NCBI RefSeq assembly: GCF_017874735.1
Contig: NZ_JAGGLV010000027.1
Location: 32,943 to 96,942, forward strand
Reading direction: 5' to 3'
From: Paenibacillus silagei
Lineage (GTDB): Bacteria > Bacillota > Bacilli > Paenibacillales > Paenibacillaceae
DNA: 64,000 nt
This document shows positions 51,907 to 60,630 of this stretch, one piece after another; position 1 is the stretch's first letter; each line of letters opens with the position of its first letter. The notes beneath the pieces were generated by a model. The model worked only from the letters and a program-made list of their open reading frames with translations. It was not told the origin of the DNA and made no database searches. Made by a program: the position numbers and the translations under genes.

Positions 51907-52377
51907 TTACTCTTTAATCAACTCTGCAACAACCGCAGACACCTCTTCAGCCAGCAGCTTCGGCTCAAGCTCCATCTGAACGCCGATCCGGCCTGCGCTG
52001 ACCGCGATTGTCTCAAGCTCCGCCGCACTGCTGTGAATGAACGTAGGGTAAAGCTTCTTCATCCCGACAGGGGAACAGCCCCCGCGGACATATCCCGTGT
52101 GCTTCAGCAGGTCCTTCAGCGGCAGCAGCTCAATCTTCTTCACTCCGGCGGCTCTGGCGGCTCTCTTCAGATCCAGCTCCTCAGCAACCGGGATCACATA
52201 GACATATGGCTGCGGTCCGCTGTGTGCGACCAGTGTCTTGAATACTACCTCAGGAGGCAGGCCAATCTTCTCAGCAACCGCTGTTCCGTGAATCAGCCCG
52301 TCCTCATTGTCGTAGCTATGAATGGTGTAGCTTATCTTCCTTGCATCCAGTATGCGCATGGCATTCGTTTTGTTCAT
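51907..52377 (-). CDS. ybaK: Cys-tRNA(Pro)/Cys-tRNA(Cys) deacylase YbaK/EbsC
   Basis: The protein has 156 residues. It is a prolyl-tRNA editing-domain protein that removes cysteine mis-attached to tRNA(Pro). The family motif VFKTLVAH near 45-52, LDLKRAARAAG near 68-78, and GYVRGGCSPVGMKK near 94-107 are all present; the lysine in VFKTL is the key residue. It is 12 bases downstream of a YolD-like gene. Confidence 0.92.
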   Translation of the reverse strand: MNKTNAMRILDARKISYTIHSYDNEDGLIHGTAVAEKIGLPPEVVFKTLVAHSGPQPYVYVIPVAEELDLKRAARAAGVKKIELLPLKDLLKHTGYVRGGCSPVGMKKLYPTFIHSSAAELETIAVSAGRIGVQMELEPKLLAEEVSAVVAELIKE

Positions 52378-52389
52378 CTGCCGCTCCCC

Positions 52390-52641
52390 CTAATCCCGGG
52401 GATAATTGATTTGCATAATGTCCATGAACGGCACCTTGATAATCTCTTCGTTATTTCTGACATGCACCCTGCCGGTACGCGAATCCATCTCTACAATCAC
52501 CCCGCGCACCTCTTCTTCCTTCCCCCAGACCGTCAGCAGAATCTCGGAATCCTCCTGCTTCGCCTCTACCAGCTGGTTGCCCAGCTCCTCAAGCACGAAT
52601 TCGTCGCGGGTGGGACGTTTTGCCACTTTTGCCTTCGCCAC
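52390..52641 (-). CDS. YolD-like protein
   Basis: The protein has 83 residues. I take GTG at 52639-52641 as the start because GGAGG is 6 bases upstream, whereas the longer in-frame ATG at 52662 has no ribosome binding site. The C-terminal half, with GVIVEMDSRTGRVHV and IIKVPFMDIMQINYP, resembles the YolD domain often found beside UvrX or in small SOS-linked operons. No polymerase is adjacent here, and the function is unknown. It is probably co-transcribed with ybaK. Confidence 0.7.
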   Translation of the reverse strand: MAKAKVAKRPTRDEFVLEELGNQLVEAKQEDSEILLTVWGKEEEVRGVIVEMDSRTGRVHVRNNEEIIKVPFMDIMQINYPRD

Positions 52642-52747
52642 ACTTTGCCTCCAGTAAGCCATTACAGAATATAGGATAATGCCCGGTGTAAATGCTCGTG
52701 TCTATTATACCATGAGAGGAAGCCTGATTTTACACAAATCACGATTA

Positions 52748-54172
52748 TTATTCATGATTCAATAGCGCTGCCCCCGCGATGCCGGGATGGGTCATTTCAT
52801 ACGGGTCCAGAATCAGGTTCAGCTCTTCCTCGCTAAGCACATTGTACTTCAGACACAAGGCCCGCACCGATTCTCCGGTCAGAATAGCTTCCCTGGCAAT
52901 CCGCGAGACGACCTCATACCCCAGATGCGGGTTCACGGCGGTAATGATGCCGACGCTTCTCTCCACCTCACGCGCAAGCTTCTCCTTGTTGGCTTCAATC
53001 CCTGCCAGACAATAGTCGGTGAACACCCGGAAGGAATTGTTCATGATGCTGATCGACTGAATCAGATTGAACACCATCACCGGCTCCATAACGTTCAGCT
53101 CCAGTTGACCGGCCTGAGCGGCGAGGCAGATCGTGTGATCATTGCCAATCACCTGAAAAGCCACCTGGTTAATCACCTCGGCCATCACCGGATTCACCTT
53201 ACCGGGCATGATGGACGATCCCGGCTGGCGGGCCGGCAGCGTAATTTCATTGAAGCCGGAACGCGGGCCCGAGGCCATCAGGCGCAGATCGTTGGCGATT
53301 TTGGACATATTCATCATGCAGACCTTCAGCGAGGCCGAGACTTCGGTATAGGCATCCGTATTCTGCGTAGCATCCACCAGATGCTCGGCGCTGACCAGCG
53401 GCAGCCCGCTAATCTCAGCCAGCAGCTCAACGACCCGCGTAATATACCGGGGATCGGCGTTCAGTCCGGTACCCACGGCGGTAGCTCCCATGTTCACCTC
53501 ATAGAGATGGCCGCGCGTATGCTCGATCCGCTGAATATCACGCTCCAGCACCCGGCTGTACGCCTCGAATTCCTGTCCCAGACGGATTGGCACCGCATCC
53601 TGCAGGTGGGTCCGCCCCATTTTAATGACGGAATCGAATTCAGCAGCCTTCTGCAAAAATACACCGTGCATCGTCCGCATCGTGATCAGCAGCTGCTCCA
53701 GCAGCGATAGCGTGGCAATATGAATTGCCGTCGGAAAAGCATCGTTCGTCGATTGCGCCATATTCACATGAGTGTTCGGACTGAGCTGCAGGTAATCCCC
53801 CTTGGCCTTGCCCAGCAGCTCCAGCGCACGGTTCGCAATCACTTCATTGGCATTCATATTCAGCGAGGTGCCTGCGCCGCCCTGAATCGGATCAACGATG
53901 AACTGCTCATCCCAGTTCCCCGCGATCACCTCGTCTGCCGCTTGGACGATAACCTCACCCAGGCCCTTATAGAGGCGGCCGATTTCCATGTTGGCGAGCG
54001 CAGCGGATTTTTTGACAATCCCCATCGCCTTGATTAATTCATGATGAACACGGTAGCCTGTAATCGGGAAATTCTCCACCGCCCGGAGGGTCTGTATCCC
54101 GTAATAGGCCTGATGCTCCACTTGCTTGCTGCCCAAAAAATCCTTCTCCAGCCGATATTCCGTCTCTGTCAT
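52748..54172 (-). CDS. aspA: aspartate ammonia-lyase
   Basis: The protein has 474 residues. It deaminates aspartate to fumarate. The fumarase/aspartase signature GSSIMPGKVNPV is near 317-328, GGAGTSLNMNANEV near 97-110 and THVNMAQSTNDAFP near 133-146; Gly-Thr-Gly-Leu near 216 also fits. These favour aspartase over fumarase. ATG at 54170-54172 has GGGGGAG upstream; an upstream in-frame start would overlap it. The gene is single. Confidence 0.93.
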   Translation of the reverse strand: MTETEYRLEKDFLGSKQVEHQAYYGIQTLRAVENFPITGYRVHHELIKAMGIVKKSAALANMEIGRLYKGLGEVIVQAADEVIAGNWDEQFIVDPIQGGAGTSLNMNANEVIANRALELLGKAKGDYLQLSPNTHVNMAQSTNDAFPTAIHIATLSLLEQLLITMRTMHGVFLQKAAEFDSVIKMGRTHLQDAVPIRLGQEFEAYSRVLERDIQRIEHTRGHLYEVNMGATAVGTGLNADPRYITRVVELLAEISGLPLVSAEHLVDATQNTDAYTEVSASLKVCMMNMSKIANDLRLMASGPRSGFNEITLPARQPGSSIMPGKVNPVMAEVINQVAFQVIGNDHTICLAAQAGQLELNVMEPVMVFNLIQSISIMNNSFRVFTDYCLAGIEANKEKLAREVERSVGIITAVNPHLGYEVVSRIAREAILTGESVRALCLKYNVLSEEELNLILDPYEMTHPGIAGAALLNHE

Positions 54173-54302
54173 CCTGCTCTCCCCCATGTCTTCAGTAGTA
54201 GATCCTCTGCTGCAAATTAGTCAACTTATTCTTTCCTTGCAGCGCCAAAGATATTACCTTCATTGCTGCGCCATGCTTAAGGCCTATGCGGGTAGCGCAA
54301 AG

Positions 54303-54332
54303 AACCCGGCAGCCATTGCTGACCCCCGGGCT
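54303..54332. terminator. hairpin downstream of the unknown 557-aa gene
   Basis: Nested arms AACCCGG/CCGGGCT and CAGC/GCTG lie 80 bases after the stop codon; on the minus strand TTCTTT follows. A weak terminator is likely. I found no riboswitch consensus in 54173-54411. Confidence 0.45.
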
Positions 54333-54411
54333 CTATGTCATTGTAGCTTAAAATTTAAGATAGTTCCAATCCGAAAAAATCCTAATGTCTCCAGGGAGCG
54401 AAGTGTCCCGT

Positions 54412-56085
54412 TTAGACCATATAATGTTCAAATGATACCGGCTTGCCGTTAATCAGCGACTGTATTCCTGTATGCTTATTGTCTATACTGAGCTGCAGGC
54501 GCTCATTCCCGATCCAGGCCGTATACGCTGCCGAGAGGATCTCTCCTTCCGTAAATTCCGGTGCCCGCTGTATAGCGGCTGCGGCAAATTCCTCAAGACT
54601 GTATATCCCCAGCTCCGCCGCCTGATCTGTGCTTAACGCTTCAACCACGACGGCTCCGGGCATGTTCTTGGACGTTACCTCCAGATAGGATGGCCGCTCC
54701 AGCAGTTCATATTCCTGTGATAGATAGACGGCAAAATACACATTGCCCGCATAGCCAAGCAGCGCCTTGGGCTGCCTGATCCATTCGCCCAGCGGGAGCA
54801 CCCCGACGATGGCCGTATCCTCTCCTTCGGGCACCGGGAACAGCGACAGGATCGTGTTCTGATGATACAGCACCTCCATATAAGGACTCTGGTGCCGGGG
54901 ATCGCCCGGCTGATAGCCTTGACCCGGATGGAAAAAATAAAGCCGGTTCACGCCCGCCGCCGCCGGAACCGGGAGCGAGAAGGCCCAGCGCAGCTGCTCA
55001 TTGTCGAATTCCTCCACCCGCTCCCACATCCCGCCTGCCGCGTAATCCTTGCAGATATAGGCGTAAGAATGCAGCACCGGCTGGCGCTCCGTGGAACCGG
55101 CAACTACTTTCTCAGTCTTCTTGCAGACTTCTGCCGGTAACCGGCGGTTCAGGGCAGCGGAACGCACCTCCTCCGGCGCTTCATAATAGAGGAACCCTGC
55201 ATATTCGGTGCGCGGCATCTCCTCCGGCAGCGCGAAATCGCCGAACTGGACATAATCATGCAGCAGATTGCCGTCTGCCGGAACATCATGCGGCCAGCCC
55301 CGGGAATGGGCGCCTGCCCAGGCGCCTTTAAGGTACCACAGGCTCCGTTCGCTCCAGAGGTAGTCCAGCATTTCCCCAAGTGTAGACTTCAGGCTGCTGT
55401 CCTCTTCCAGCTCCCAGGCACAGGTGAATGCCTGCACCCAGTGCCAGAACCACGGCAGGCTGCCATATTCCGGCATTCCCTTCGCCCGGATATGCGCCAG
55501 CGTCAGCTCCAGACTGTGCCGCCCGTCCTCCCTCAGCAGATCATCCTCGAACAGCCTGCCGAAGATCAGCTTGGCGGCCGTATATTTGGCTTCATGATGG
55601 CCGAAGGTCGCTACCTGCTTACGGAAGAAGGCACTGCGGTAGATATGGCCGATAGCCGTATGGAACGCCACCCGCAATCCCGCACTGAACCGGTCGGAAT
55701 ATTGCCGGTTGAACCAGACCATCAGGCTGCCCATAATCTCAACCGGCAGCTCATGCGGTGCAGCCTCTCCCGGAGTGGGATGCAGCCCCAGCGGCCAATG
55801 TCCATACAGGGGGGTCCCCGGCATCCGGTTCTGGAGCCTAACGGTTTCTAATAGTACAGACTCGGCTTTCCGCTTGGCATCCTCCTTGCCAAACGGCAGC
55901 TCCAGGGTGTCATCCACCGCAGCGGCAAACAGATAAGACGCATAATAGAAGTTGTTCCGCACATCATCATGGAACCAGAGTCCGCTGTACAGCAGCGGGC
56001 GGCGCTCCGCCTCCACCGCGATAGCGGATATAATCTGCCGCTGGCGTATTTTAGAAGTCGTCTGTTGCTGAGTCATATCTGCCAT
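54412..56085 (-). CDS. conserved hypothetical protein, possible (alpha/alpha) toroid
   Basis: The protein has 557 residues and I do not recognise its family. The N-terminal two-thirds are helical with regular aromatic motifs (LPWFWHWVQAFTCAWELEED, GAWAGAHSRGWPHD), as in alpha/alpha barrel glycan-active enzymes such as heparinase-type lyases. The last 150 residues are beta-rich. There is no signal peptide, so it would act in the cytoplasm. ATG at 56083-56085 is preferred (GGAGGG upstream). It is divergent from the kduI-deoR-kduD operon, hinting at uronate or polysaccharide metabolism, but this is context only. Confidence 0.75.
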   Translation of the reverse strand: MADMTQQQTTSKIRQRQIISAIAVEAERRPLLYSGLWFHDDVRNNFYYASYLFAAAVDDTLELPFGKEDAKRKAESVLLETVRLQNRMPGTPLYGHWPLGLHPTPGEAAPHELPVEIMGSLMVWFNRQYSDRFSAGLRVAFHTAIGHIYRSAFFRKQVATFGHHEAKYTAAKLIFGRLFEDDLLREDGRHSLELTLAHIRAKGMPEYGSLPWFWHWVQAFTCAWELEEDSSLKSTLGEMLDYLWSERSLWYLKGAWAGAHSRGWPHDVPADGNLLHDYVQFGDFALPEEMPRTEYAGFLYYEAPEEVRSAALNRRLPAEVCKKTEKVVAGSTERQPVLHSYAYICKDYAAGGMWERVEEFDNEQLRWAFSLPVPAAAGVNRLYFFHPGQGYQPGDPRHQSPYMEVLYHQNTILSLFPVPEGEDTAIVGVLPLGEWIRQPKALLGYAGNVYFAVYLSQEYELLERPSYLEVTSKNMPGAVVVEALSTDQAAELGIYSLEEFAAAAIQRAPEFTEGEILSAAYTAWIGNERLQLSIDNKHTGIQSLINGKPVSFEHYMV

Positions 56086-56310
56086 CTCGTTCACCCTCCG
56101 TAGGTATGAATTCCATATTTTTAATCCTGAATAATTCCCCTGTACTCCAGCTCTATTGTGCACGCTTTCAGTTCAGATGGCAATCTTATTCCCGAACAAA
56201 TAAACTAAAATAAACATACTAAAAAAGATTATGCTTGATAAATGAACGTAAATGGATTAAGTTGTACCTATACGAACGAAAATATATTTTCTAAGGAGAC
56301 TGAATATTCG

Positions 56311-57144
56311 ATGGAAAGACGTTTTGCATCACATCCGAATGAAGTGAAGCAGTTTGACACTGAGCGCCTGCGTAAGGAGTTCCATATCCCGGTTATCTTT
56401 GCACCAGACGAGCTGAAGCTTGTCCTGACCCATGAAGACCGCATGATCGTTGGAGGAGCGAATCCGGTGAACGGAGAGGTAACTCTGACTACGGACCTCA
56501 AGGAGCTTGGCGTAACTTACTTCCTGGAACGCCGCGAGCTGGGAATCATCAATGTCGGCGGCCCGGGTTCGGTTGTTGTGGACGGTACTGAATATGAGGT
56601 TGATTTCAAGGAATGCCTGTATGTGGGCCAAGGCTCGAAGGATGTTATTTTCAAGAGTGCGGACAGCGCTAAGCCAGCAAAATTCTATCTGAATTCCGCT
56701 CCGGCACACCAGTCTTACCCGACTACGAAGACTACGCTGGCTGAATCCGAATCCGGAGCCATGGGCGGTCTGGAGAATTCCAACGAACGGACGATTCACC
56801 GCTTCATCCACACGAACGGCGTGCAGAGCGCACAGCTTGTAATGGGGATGACTCAGCTGAAGCCGGGCAGCATGTGGAACACCATGCCATCCCACACGCA
56901 TCCGCGCCGGATGGAAGCCTACTTCTATTTCGATCTGCCGGATGATTCCATCGTCTTCCACCTGATGGGCGAGCCGACCGAGACCCGCCACATCGTAATG
57001 CACAATGAACAGGCTGTCATCTCGCCAAGCTGGTCCATTCACAGCGGTGTCGGTACACATAACTATACCTTCATCTGGAGCATGGCCGGAGACAACAAGC
57101 GGTATGATGATATGGACCCCGTAGGGATGAAAGAATTACAATAG
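56311..57144 (+). CDS. kduI: 5-keto-4-deoxyuronate isomerase
   Basis: The protein has 277 residues. It isomerises 4-deoxy-L-threo-5-hexosulose uronate to 2,5-diketo-3-deoxygluconate. The cupin metal site H195, H197, E202 (SHTHPRRMEAY) matches the Escherichia coli enzyme. AAGGAG lies 12 bases before the ATG at 56311, a rather long gap; an in-frame ATG at 56242 would add 23 residues but gives a length unlike the family. It is first in an operon with a DeoR regulator and KduD. Confidence 0.95.
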   Translation: MERRFASHPNEVKQFDTERLRKEFHIPVIFAPDELKLVLTHEDRMIVGGANPVNGEVTLTTDLKELGVTYFLERRELGIINVGGPGSVVVDGTEYEVDFKECLYVGQGSKDVIFKSADSAKPAKFYLNSAPAHQSYPTTKTTLAESESGAMGGLENSNERTIHRFIHTNGVQSAQLVMGMTQLKPGSMWNTMPSHTHPRRMEAYFYFDLPDDSIVFHLMGEPTETRHIVMHNEQAVISPSWSIHSGVGTHNYTFIWSMAGDNKRYDDMDPVGMKELQ

Positions 57145-57178
57145 TAGCAAATCAACTACGGAAAGATGAGGCAGGCGG

Positions 57179-57934
57179 ATGAACCCGATACGGCGGCACG
57201 AGATGATTATGGAAGTTATGCTGAACCAGAAGGATGTAACCGTGAACGAATTGAGCGACAAGCTCCAGGTCACCGGCAAAACGATCCGCGAGGACTTAAG
57301 CAAGCTGGAGGAGCAGGGACTGATTATGCGCGTCCACGGCGGTGCCGTGCTGGCACAGAGCGATCAGTTCGGCATTCTGCCCCTACGCAATCCGCTGGAT
57401 AAATACGCCGAGGAGAAGACGGAGATTGCCCGGCGTGCGCTAGCGCATATCGCTCCGGATGACATCATTGCCCTGGACGGCGGAAGCACAACGCTTGAGA
57501 TTGCCCGGCGGCTTACGAATATGCCTCTTACGGTCATTACCAATGATGTCTACATCATCAGTGAGCTGGTCCAGAGAGATAACATCCGTCTGGTCGTACC
57601 CGGCGGCTACCGTGTCCGCAATATGCTGGCCGGTCCCGAAGCCGTGTCCTATGTACAGAAGCTTAATATTCAAAAAGCCTTTCTCTCGGCCACAGCCGTT
57701 CATATTGAACACGGCCTGTCCATCTATACCGGCGATCTTATAGATTTCAAACAGGCGCTAGTCTCCACAGCCCGTCAGGTGTTCGCCGCTTGCGATCATC
57801 ACAAGTTCGGACAGACCGCGCTGCGCACCTTCGCCTCCCTGCAGGAGGTCGATGTGCTGCTGACAGACAGCGGGCTTGCCCCGGAGACCGCAGAGCTGTT
57901 CCGCAAGGCCGGCGTCAACATTGAATGCGGCTAA
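57179..57934 (+). CDS. DeoR family regulator within the kdu operon
   Basis: The protein has 251 residues. N-terminal DeoR helix-turn-helix (VTVNELSDKLQVTGKTIRED near 20-39, followed by GLIMRVHGGAV). The sensing domain shows ALDGGSTTLEI and ITNDVYI. It lies between kduI (34 bases upstream) and kduD, so it likely represses its own operon in response to a ketodeoxy-sugar intermediate. The ATG at 57179 overlaps a GGCGG stretch; the ribosome binding site GAGGCAGGCG is weak. AAATAAAC repeats (56199-56217 region) upstream of kduI are possible binding sites. Confidence 0.87.
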   Translation: MNPIRRHEMIMEVMLNQKDVTVNELSDKLQVTGKTIREDLSKLEEQGLIMRVHGGAVLAQSDQFGILPLRNPLDKYAEEKTEIARRALAHIAPDDIIALDGGSTTLEIARRLTNMPLTVITNDVYIISELVQRDNIRLVVPGGYRVRNMLAGPEAVSYVQKLNIQKAFLSATAVHIEHGLSIYTGDLIDFKQALVSTARQVFAACDHHKFGQTALRTFASLQEVDVLLTDSGLAPETAELFRKAGVNIECG

Positions 57935-57972
57935 TTTCACAATTCAAATCGCTCAAAGGAGAGAATAATCAT

Positions 57973-58728
57973 ATGTCATCTTTATTCAGCTTGGCAGGTA
58001 AGACAGCAATCGTAACAGGCGCAGCGCAAGGTCTTGGACAAGGCATTGCCATCGCCTTCGCAGAAGCCGGTGCAGACGTAGTCTCCGTATCTCTTAATTC
58101 CAGTGACGAGACCGTAGCAGCCTGTGAAGCTTTTGGCGTCAAAGCACTGAGTATCGCCACAGACCTCAGCGACCATTCCAAGCTTCAAGGCATGTTCGAC
58201 GAAGCCGTTGCCTTCACCGGCAAAGTGGATATCCTCGTCAACTGTGCAGGCATGATCCGCCGTACTCCGGCCAAGGATCACAGTGAGAAAGACTGGTTCG
58301 ATGTCATTAACCTCAACCAGAACACTGTCTTCCTGCTGTCGCAGATTGCCGGACGTCACTTCCTGGAACGGGGGAGCGGTAAAATCATCAACATCGCCTC
58401 CATGCTCTCCTACCAGGGCGGCATCAACGTGCCGGGCTACACCGCAAGCAAGCATGCCGTAGCCGGTCTGACCAAAGCCTTTGCCAATGAATGGGCAGGC
58501 TCGGGCCTTAACATCAACGCGATTGCTCCGGGCTACATGGCTACCGAAAACACCGCTCCGATCCGTGCGGACCAGAGCCGCTCCGACTCCATCCTTGAGC
58601 GTATTCCAGCCGGACGCTGGGGAACTGCCGATGATGTGAAGGGCCCTGCCGTATTCCTGGCCTCCGCAGCATCCGACTACCTGAACGGCCACATTCTGAA
58701 TGTGGATGGCGGCTGGCTGGCTAGATAA
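57973..58728 (+). CDS. kduD: 2-dehydro-3-deoxy-D-gluconate 5-dehydrogenase
   Basis: The protein has 251 residues of the short-chain dehydrogenase family. It reduces 2,5-diketo-3-deoxygluconate to 2-keto-3-deoxygluconate. The cofactor motif TGAAQGLGQG is near 15-24, NCAGMIRR near 86-93, catalytic Ser in INIASMLSYQGG and YTASKHA (Tyr and Lys) near 156-162. AAAGGAG lies upstream of the ATG at 57973. No KDG kinase or aldolase gene is adjacent in this window. Confidence 0.93.
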   Translation: MSSLFSLAGKTAIVTGAAQGLGQGIAIAFAEAGADVVSVSLNSSDETVAACEAFGVKALSIATDLSDHSKLQGMFDEAVAFTGKVDILVNCAGMIRRTPAKDHSEKDWFDVINLNQNTVFLLSQIAGRHFLERGSGKIINIASMLSYQGGINVPGYTASKHAVAGLTKAFANEWAGSGLNINAIAPGYMATENTAPIRADQSRSDSILERIPAGRWGTADDVKGPAVFLASAASDYLNGHILNVDGGWLAR

Positions 58729-58767
58729 GTACAGGCTAGTATACGGCCATTACAAGATTTAATAGAG

Positions 58768-58808
58768 AAAGACCCCCGGGGCTTCGATTGAAGCTCCGGG
58801 GGTCTTTT
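58768..58808. terminator. terminator after kduD
   Basis: AAGACCCCCGG/CCGGGGGTCTT stem extended by GCTTC/GAAGC, ending in TTTT on the plus strand. It can also serve the convergent gene that ends at 58823. Confidence 0.92.
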
Positions 58809-58822
58809 GCCGCTTATAAGGA

Positions 58823-59353
58823 TCAGGCTGTCGGGTCGCTGAAGACCACGAATTGTTCCGGATTCGCACGGATGTACTCCGCGATGATCCGCAGGCTGCC
58901 TGATGTGATCTGCTGATACCGGGTGTAGAGTCCGCTTACCGCAGTTTGAAGCTCACTATCTGTGTTCAGGTCTGGGATCGCCGCCTCGCCCCAGCCTCGT
59001 CCTACCCGCCGGTTCCTCGCTGCGAATATCCCCTTAGACTCTTCCAGAAGCTGAATAAGTGCAAAGTCTCCAAAATACTGCAGTCCCTCCAGCACCCCCT
59101 CCCAATGCCCGGGCTGATCCAGCAGATAGCAAATCCACCCATAGTATTCTTCGGCAGAGTTAGAACTATGGCCATACAGAATCCGGAACATACAGAGTGC
59201 CCTCTGTCCTCTTCCAAGATGCGAGATCGCCTCATTCTTCACCTCCGGAGATTTCGCGCGGATCTGCTGGAAGGTCGGCTCCATACAGGCCCAGCCGAGC
59301 CGCTCGGCGCTTAGGGATTCGAAAGTAATACGGTCCATCGTTACCAGCGTCAC
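58823..59353 (-). CDS. hypothetical protein, 176 aa
   Basis: The protein has 176 residues and is helical. YYGWICYLLDQPGHWEGVLEG near 69-89 and YFGDFALIQLLEESKGIF near 92-110 resemble small immunity-like or DMP19-like proteins, but I cannot assign the family. GTG at 59353 has AGGAGG 7 bases upstream. It is convergent with kduD and shares its terminator. Confidence 0.7.
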   Translation of the reverse strand: MTLVTMDRITFESLSAERLGWACMEPTFQQIRAKSPEVKNEAISHLGRGQRALCMFRILYGHSSNSAEEYYGWICYLLDQPGHWEGVLEGLQYFGDFALIQLLEESKGIFAARNRRVGRGWGEAAIPDLNTDSELQTAVSGLYTRYQQITSGSLRIIAEYIRANPEQFVVFSDPTA

Positions 59354-59588
59354 TAATGTTCCTCCTCAATTGTTATACATATAGAACAGGAATCCGGCCA
59401 GAGCGAGGCCGAAGCCACAGCCTTCATGGCGCCCCCGTTCATCCATCATGTGCTCTAGGGCTCTACCCTCTAATTTACTGGATATTATTGTATTTCCTTA
59501 TTTATGGTAAGCTGTTTATAACTTATCGTCAACCCATGCGCGGTATCGTGCACGGGATCAATTAGCATTTTGTGAAGGAGCAACTATT

Positions 59589-60212
59589 ATGGTCCAGGAA
59601 ATACTTACTACGTTTGATGAACAAGGGAACCGGACGGGGACGGCTCCCCGGGACGAGGTTCACCGCCAAGGTCTCTGGCATGAGACCTTCCACTGCTGGT
59701 TTGTCCGCAAAGCTGACAGCGGGCTGAGGATCTGCCTCCAGCTGCGCAGTCAGCAGAAGAGAGATTATGCCGGGCTGCTCGATATCACTGCTGCCGGGCA
59801 TCTGCTGGCTGACGAGACCGTTATGGACGGTATCCGCGAGGTACAGGAGGAACTGGGACTTTCAATTGCTTTTGACGAGTTGCAGCCGCTGGGGGTCATC
59901 CCCTACCAGATGGATTCCGCCGGATTCATGGACCGTGAACGGGCGCATGTATTTGTCTACGAGAACCGCTATGCACTAAGTGAATTCACCCCGCAGCTGG
60001 AAGAAGTGGCTGGAATCGTAGAGGCCCGCTTCGCTGACTTCCGCAGCTTCATCTCGGGAGCAGACAGCACGCTTCATGTGCAGGGCTTCCAGGTCACCGG
60101 GAACGGTGAACGAACGGACATCGACGAGCTGGTGGACTTCACGCACTTTGTCCCGCATGAGCGTGAATACTTCAGGCGGGTGATTGAGGGGATTGAGCGG
60201 TTGTACTGTTAA
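59589..60212 (+). CDS. Nudix hydrolase, IPP-isomerase-like subgroup
   Basis: The protein has 207 residues. The Nudix region GHLLADETVMDGIREVQEELG has six instead of the usual seven residues between the first Glu and Arg-Glu, which appears in the Idi-like (YfcD-type) Nudix subgroup. HETFHCWFV near 31-39 and DITAAGH are typical of that group. It probably cleaves a nucleotide or other diphosphate; the substrate is unknown. GAAGGAG lies upstream of the ATG. The gene is single. Confidence 0.85.
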   Translation: MVQEILTTFDEQGNRTGTAPRDEVHRQGLWHETFHCWFVRKADSGLRICLQLRSQQKRDYAGLLDITAAGHLLADETVMDGIREVQEELGLSIAFDELQPLGVIPYQMDSAGFMDRERAHVFVYENRYALSEFTPQLEEVAGIVEARFADFRSFISGADSTLHVQGFQVTGNGERTDIDELVDFTHFVPHEREYFRRVIEGIERLYC

Positions 60213-60360
60213 AGCTGAAATTTTGCTCCCTAATCATCCGACTCCCTTATAGCAGATGGATTTTGTACACTTAATTTACATAGAGTAAGCGGATTTTTGG
60301 AATTAGGTGGATAAACAGCATCTAATTCGTTCCCTTTAGCTACTTGAGGAGATATGAGAG

Positions 60361-60433
60361 GAATTAAATGTACTTTTTCCAATTAAATTTCGGATTTTAC
60401 CTAATCAAGAGAAATTAAATGCTCTTTTTCCAA
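60361..60433. repeat. pair of AT-rich direct repeats in an intergenic gap
   Basis: GAATTAAATGTACTTTTTCC (60361) recurs as GAAATTAAATGCTCTTTTTC (60411), about 50 bases apart. A related GGAATTAGG occurs at about 60299. The rest of the 418-base gap 60213-60630 has imperfect CAGAGCC/CAGAACC hexamers (60470-60520) and no gene. Confidence 0.55.
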
Positions 60434-60535
60434 CTATGTCCGGCTCGCCGGAACAACACCGGGTTGGAGCACCATAAGCAGAGGCAGAGCCACAACCAAA
60501 GGCAGAACCAGAGCCAGAAATATAACCAAAACAAA

Positions 60536-60571
60536 AAGGCAGAACCCGTCGATGGGGTTCTGCCTTCTTTT
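60536..60571. terminator. bidirectional terminator between Nudix and GH42 genes
   Basis: AAGGCAGAACCC/GGGTTCTGCCTT 12-bp stem, flanked by A5 on the left and TTCTTTT on the right. It fits the GH42 transcript coming from the right and any read-through from the Nudix gene. Confidence 0.9.
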
Positions 60572-60630
60572 GTAACTCACTCTATCTGTGCTGATACTTG
60601 TAACTATATTACGCGATTTAGCTGCTCCAC

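Noticed and set aside
52642..52662. ATG at 52662 as start of the YolD-like gene
   Set aside because: No ribosome binding site before it, whereas GGAGG within this stretch serves the GTG at 52641.
54241..54360. Possible riboswitch upstream of aspA (GCGCAAAG-containing hairpin region)
   Set aside because: The order of conserved pieces does not match the c-di-GMP or other riboswitch consensus I know; a hairpin at the end of the upstream gene explains it.
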